From assembly GCA_000310025.1 (NCBI GenBank), contig FN649730.1, positions 1,434,222 through 1,469,990 of the forward strand: 35,769 nt of DNA, in the 5' to 3' direction. A model generated the notes under the pieces. It had not been told where the DNA came from. It saw nothing but the letters and a program-made list of their open reading frames with translations, and ran no database searches. The position numbers and the translations under genes were made by a program. Shown here piece after piece: positions 32,601 through 35,769 of the stretch. This DNA comes from Ectocarpus siliculosus (taxonomy: Eukaryota; Sar; Phaeophyceae; Ectocarpales; Ectocarpaceae). Every line of letters starts with the position of its first letter. The first letter of the stretch is position 1.

Positions 32601-35600
32601 CCTGTAGAGCACCCTTACGTAACCAAAGCAATGTACTCCGGGGTATGACATGTTGTATACCCACACAGGTGCAGAACAAGGGAATGCTAAGAATCAGCCC
32701 TGCGAGCAAGAAAGGGGGAAGGCCCGCCACATCGAACCCTGTACATTGGTTCCTCGTTATTTTCAACCGGTATGTATGCACTCTCGTTGTACTTACTCCC
32801 TTGAAGACGGAGGGGGGTGGCGCTTCCAGTAGTAGAGGTACACAGAGGTTCACAGTACAATCCTCACCAGATATCAACAACAACCAATGTATGTACACAC
32901 TCCAAACATCCGCGGTGATGGGCTTGGATACACGGTAGGAGCGACACTTCAAAACGCTCCAAGGTACGGCCTACACATGAGCGTGGTCACCGCCTGCGCC
33001 GTCGCCAGGGATCATCAAGTTTCGCTGGCGAAAGCGTGTGTAGCTCACCTGCGTTACAGTTGCCGTCCGCCGCTAAGTTGGCGCTGGCTGAGCACTGGGG
33101 TTCACCTGCAAGCCCCAACGACGTGCGATCAGGGGGTTTCCGGGCGTACCGAGGAATATAGGGGATCGAGCCGCGAGAGGAATCCAGCAAACCCCGTCAG
33201 TGACAAGTATTTTGTTCGCCCTCTTACGTCCATATCATCAACAGGGAATAGTTTCGTCACGCTGAATTACTCACAATTGCAGTTCCATCACAACTCTTAG
33301 AGGAGCTCCATGTGGTACTCAAGAGAAGGAGAGAGACGTCTGCGCCCTAGGGAAATACAGCCAAGCCGACGAGCTAAACCACACCGAGACAAGAAGGAAC
33401 GCCCTACATAACCGTGCCACTTCGCAAGGACCCGAATCCTACAACGCGTGTACCCGAAGGGGTACCGGTCCCTTCCAGACGAAGGAATCACAAACATTCC
33501 CAGTTTATTGATGCGATGCAATCTCGTGGGATGCAGTACGACCCACACTTGTCTTGTGGATTTCTCCACTGTGGAGACCTCTCTACAGCGCACGCACCGT
33601 AGCATTCCGACATCATGTCGAGACAATCGTAGCCGCCAACGCCGCAGGTGACGTCGTCCCCCTGGGTCTGCATACAGTCGAACGAGAAGCAAGAGGAGGT
33701 GATGACAATGGTTTGAACACGCGATTTACGGACATCGACAATGCAACACTGGTTGTAGGATGCGAAATTGTGGTCACATTCTTGCCTTTAGTATCGTGAA
33801 TACACCACCCATCGACATCAACCACTCAACAATGGAAAAGGTCAACACGCGGGGGGTCATTTCTAACAACGACATTCGCGCTCGCGATAGCCCTCACCTC
33901 CTCGCAGTCGCACTGGCAACAATCCCCTCCATCAAACTCGCAATCCGCGATGTTGTTCTCTGCGAGCGAGTCAGTAACAGAACAGTCAGAAGCGGGTGGT
34001 CGCATCCGGACGCGATGCTCTACACTATGCTCCCCGCATGTCACATGGTCAGCTCCATTAGCTCCGAAAGAAACAACCGGGTCACCGGACAATATCGAGA
34101 GTGATGCAACGTTAACGGGGGTCACCTCGTTTACATTGCTGGGTAAGGAGACGTGCTCCATCTAGCCCTGAGTACTTTCAACGTATCGCCGTAACATCAC
34201 AGAAACTGGACGAAATGCTACACGTCTTCTCATAAAAGGGCATATTTCACCCTATTTAGAAGTGCACCTCCCTACCGTAGCATCACTCTCGACTGGGTTC
34301 TACGGGAGTATGCTTGCCCTGCGGCACACCACTACAGCCCATCGTGAGCGTCCCCACTGTCACTACCTCCCGGTGTGTGTGATGTAATCGACCGGAACAC
34401 TGTACGTGAAGCCCTTCGGACACGAATGAGTATAGGGACGTGCGACACAGCTTTAATGGCAGACCTCCGGAATGTGTTCGGGGGCCAACGTGGTAGAGGA
34501 AGCTTACAGGAAGCCGAAGTCATGATGCACACCCACACGATGCGGAACCAGTGTACGCTGAGCGCAGCACGTGTGCCGAACGGTCATGTTGAGAAGGATG
34601 CATGGTTACATGGGACATGCAGCGCGCAGTCTCAGCGACTTATGCACGAATTGAAGATTAGCGTGGTTACCCGCTGCGCCATCGGCAGGGTTCACCAAAC
34701 TTCTGCAGCAGGGAACACATGTCGATAACTCACCTGAGTCACACCAGCCGTTGGATATGCGGGTGGGCGAGGCACCGCACGAGGGATCACCTGCAAGCGT
34801 TAAGCCGAGTACGATCGGGGGGTTGCTTGGCTTACCGAACTCAAGCGGGTCGTGCCGCGAGACCCATCACAGAAAGCCCTAAGGTATCGAATATAGAAAC
34901 CATCCCCTCTCGACGCTGATCTGTCCCATCTCGTACGTGCATGTAAGCTGTCCCATACAACCTTGAATGCACGGCTCCATGACTCCGTCACACTTCGTGG
35001 AGTCTCTGACTGACGGTAGGTACTGCGGGCAAGAGAGAGACCGCTCTCGCCCGGCGAAGTGCAGGCCAACCAACACGCAAAGTCAGACCAAATCAAGAGA
35101 GACTACCCTCAAGCGCTTTGCATGTCGGGTCTCAAGCACCGAGGCCTACAAACGCTTTGAACAATGGCCGCCCAGGGGTACCGTTCCGTCCAGAGGGAGG
35201 CAAGACACAAATACCCGATGAGGTAATGCGACGAATCTCGTGGGATGCAGCGCGACCCATGTAAAACTGACTTCGTGGATTTCTTCGACAGTTGGGGCCA
35301 CTCTGGAGTTCTACCCACCGTAGCACGACGAGTTGACGTCGAGGCAATTGTAGCCGCTAGTGCCGCAGGGATAGCCGCCCTGGGTGCAGCCGAGCGGAAG
35401 ACCAGAAGAGGATATATCATCGGGTTGAACACTCGCTTTGCAAAAGTCGAGGATGCCATGGTGAGAATAGACTACGAGGTGGGCCTGTTGCTTATCGCGT
35501 GACAATCATCACTACAGTAGAACTTTGAACATCGACGCAAAGCTCAACACACGCAAAATACCCTTCGACATGATCGACACTCGCGGTAGCCCTCACATCA

Positions 35601-35661
35601 TACACACAGTCGCAGGAGCAACAATCTCCCCCGTCGTATTGGCAGTCCTCGTTATTGTTCT
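29656..35661 (-). CDS. Secreted LNR (Lin-12/Notch repeat) protein with GDPH/vWD-like C-terminus (5' end beyond right edge)
   Basis: Minus-strand exons: 35661-35597, 35379-35319, 34790-34734, 33959-33898, 33661-33598, 33105-33049, 32246-32182, 31978-31918, 31486-31394, 31104-30720, 30532-30066, 29711-29656. All phases match, giving 496 residues here. Each LNR is split by an intron: first half DPSCGASPTRISNGWCDS or EPQCSASANLAADGNCNA, second half ENN..DC.(Y/F)DGGDCC.CDC with the Ca-binding N/D residues. Each is followed by a Cys motif, G(D/G)..CG..GY(N/D)CLD..S.CY. Then come CASDDDCADGYVCC...NTCK (Cys-rich), GDPHMTGFRGQKFDFTGEDE, and a C-terminal region (FEQYWELKRQ, LGETQNPTLDANGHP). GDPH/FDFTG resembles the start of vWD and plant root-cap domains. 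Secretion is inferred from the Cys content. Ligand and partner are unknown. A further 48-nt exon (35009-34962, RDSTKCDGVMEPCIQ) also fits in phase. The signal peptide should lie right of the window. Confidence 0.85.
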
Positions 35662-35769
35662 CTGCGAGCGAGTCAAGAAACGAGCGAACATGGCGGTCTC
35701 TCGTTCATCACGCACTTCTTGTCGCGGGTGTCAAAAACATCCGTCGTGCAGCCGTTCAAGCATATTTCG
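31780..35769 (-). repeat. Tandem array of ~1.7-kb LNR gene units (about 2.4 copies)
   Basis: Equivalent landmarks recur at regular spacing. LNR second-half exons end at 32182, 33898 and 35597 (1716 and 1699 apart). Cys-motif exons end at 31918, 33598 and 35319 (1680 and 1721 apart). LNR first-half exons end at 33049 and 34734 (1685 apart). Intronic sequence is also shared, for example GTACCGnTCCnTCCAGA near 31782, 33461 and 35178, and GCGTGGTnACC near 32981 and 34661. The copies are clearly diverged, and units 1 and 3 resemble each other more than unit 2 does. The array is cut by the right edge. Confidence 0.85.
34962..35009 (-). CDS. Possible additional small exon of the LNR gene
   Basis: Between the unit-3 Cys-motif exon and the unit-2 LNR exon, a 48-nt stretch flanked by TCAG and GTTGTA starts and ends in phase 1, so it can be included or skipped without changing the frame. 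It encodes RDSTKCDGVMEPCIQ. A related string (TRDKKCVMNE) lies near the right edge at about 35700-35730. Only RNA evidence can show whether it is used. Confidence 0.35.

Noticed and set aside
1-35769. Transposase, integrase, reverse transcriptase, viral genes, CRISPR arrays
   Set aside because: I looked for catalytic motifs, long terminal repeats and regularly spaced short repeats and found none. The only large regular repeat is the LNR exon array.

Overview
The window looks like nuclear DNA of a photosynthetic eukaryote, most likely a brown alga or another stramenopile with a plastid (my inference). Every recognisable gene is split by introns of roughly 0.1 to 1 kb. The DNA is moderately GC-rich, the introns are full of trinucleotide arrays, and a plastid-type (MEP) isoprenoid gene sits beside a PPR gene, a proteasome gene and a large extracellular LNR protein. 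I see no bacterial operons, CRISPR arrays or convincing tRNA/rRNA genes. Gene models were built by hand: protein similarity gives the exons, and GT-AG (once GC-AG) borders with matching intron phase join them.

Layout. (1) ~6075 to 587, minus: the N-terminal two-thirds of nicastrin, the large gamma-secretase subunit, in nine recognisable exons; it runs off the left edge. (2) 7053-10565, plus: a 730-aa P-class PPR protein in five exons. (3) 14397 to 11649, minus: IspF, 2-C-methyl-D-erythritol 2,4-cyclodiphosphate synthase, with a probable plastid-targeting first exon. (4) 15921-19639, plus: the 20S proteasome beta-2 (PSMB7-type) subunit in six exons, 307 aa, all catalytic residues present. (5) 21175-25520, plus: a probable SAAL1-family armadillo-like protein. 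(6) 25521-29655: mostly no recognisable gene, except a possible last exon of a single-pass membrane protein near 27.75-27.91 kb. (7) 35661 to 29656, minus: a secreted or surface protein with at least three LNR (Lin-12/Notch) modules, each followed by a Cys-rich motif, then a GDPH/vWD-like C-terminal region. It is incomplete at its N-terminus, which lies beyond the right edge.

Nicastrin/PPR and IspF/PSMB7 are divergent pairs that may share promoter regions. PPR/IspF and SAAL1/LNR are convergent. The genes do not form one pathway. The most interesting part is the right end: the LNR exons lie in about three tandem copies of a ~1.7-kb genomic unit whose exon borders are phase-compatible, so whole modules can be added without breaking the frame. 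Other points are a probable GC-AG intron in nicastrin, a frame-preserving 102-nt optional intron in the SAAL1 homologue, and repeat families shared between introns of unrelated genes.
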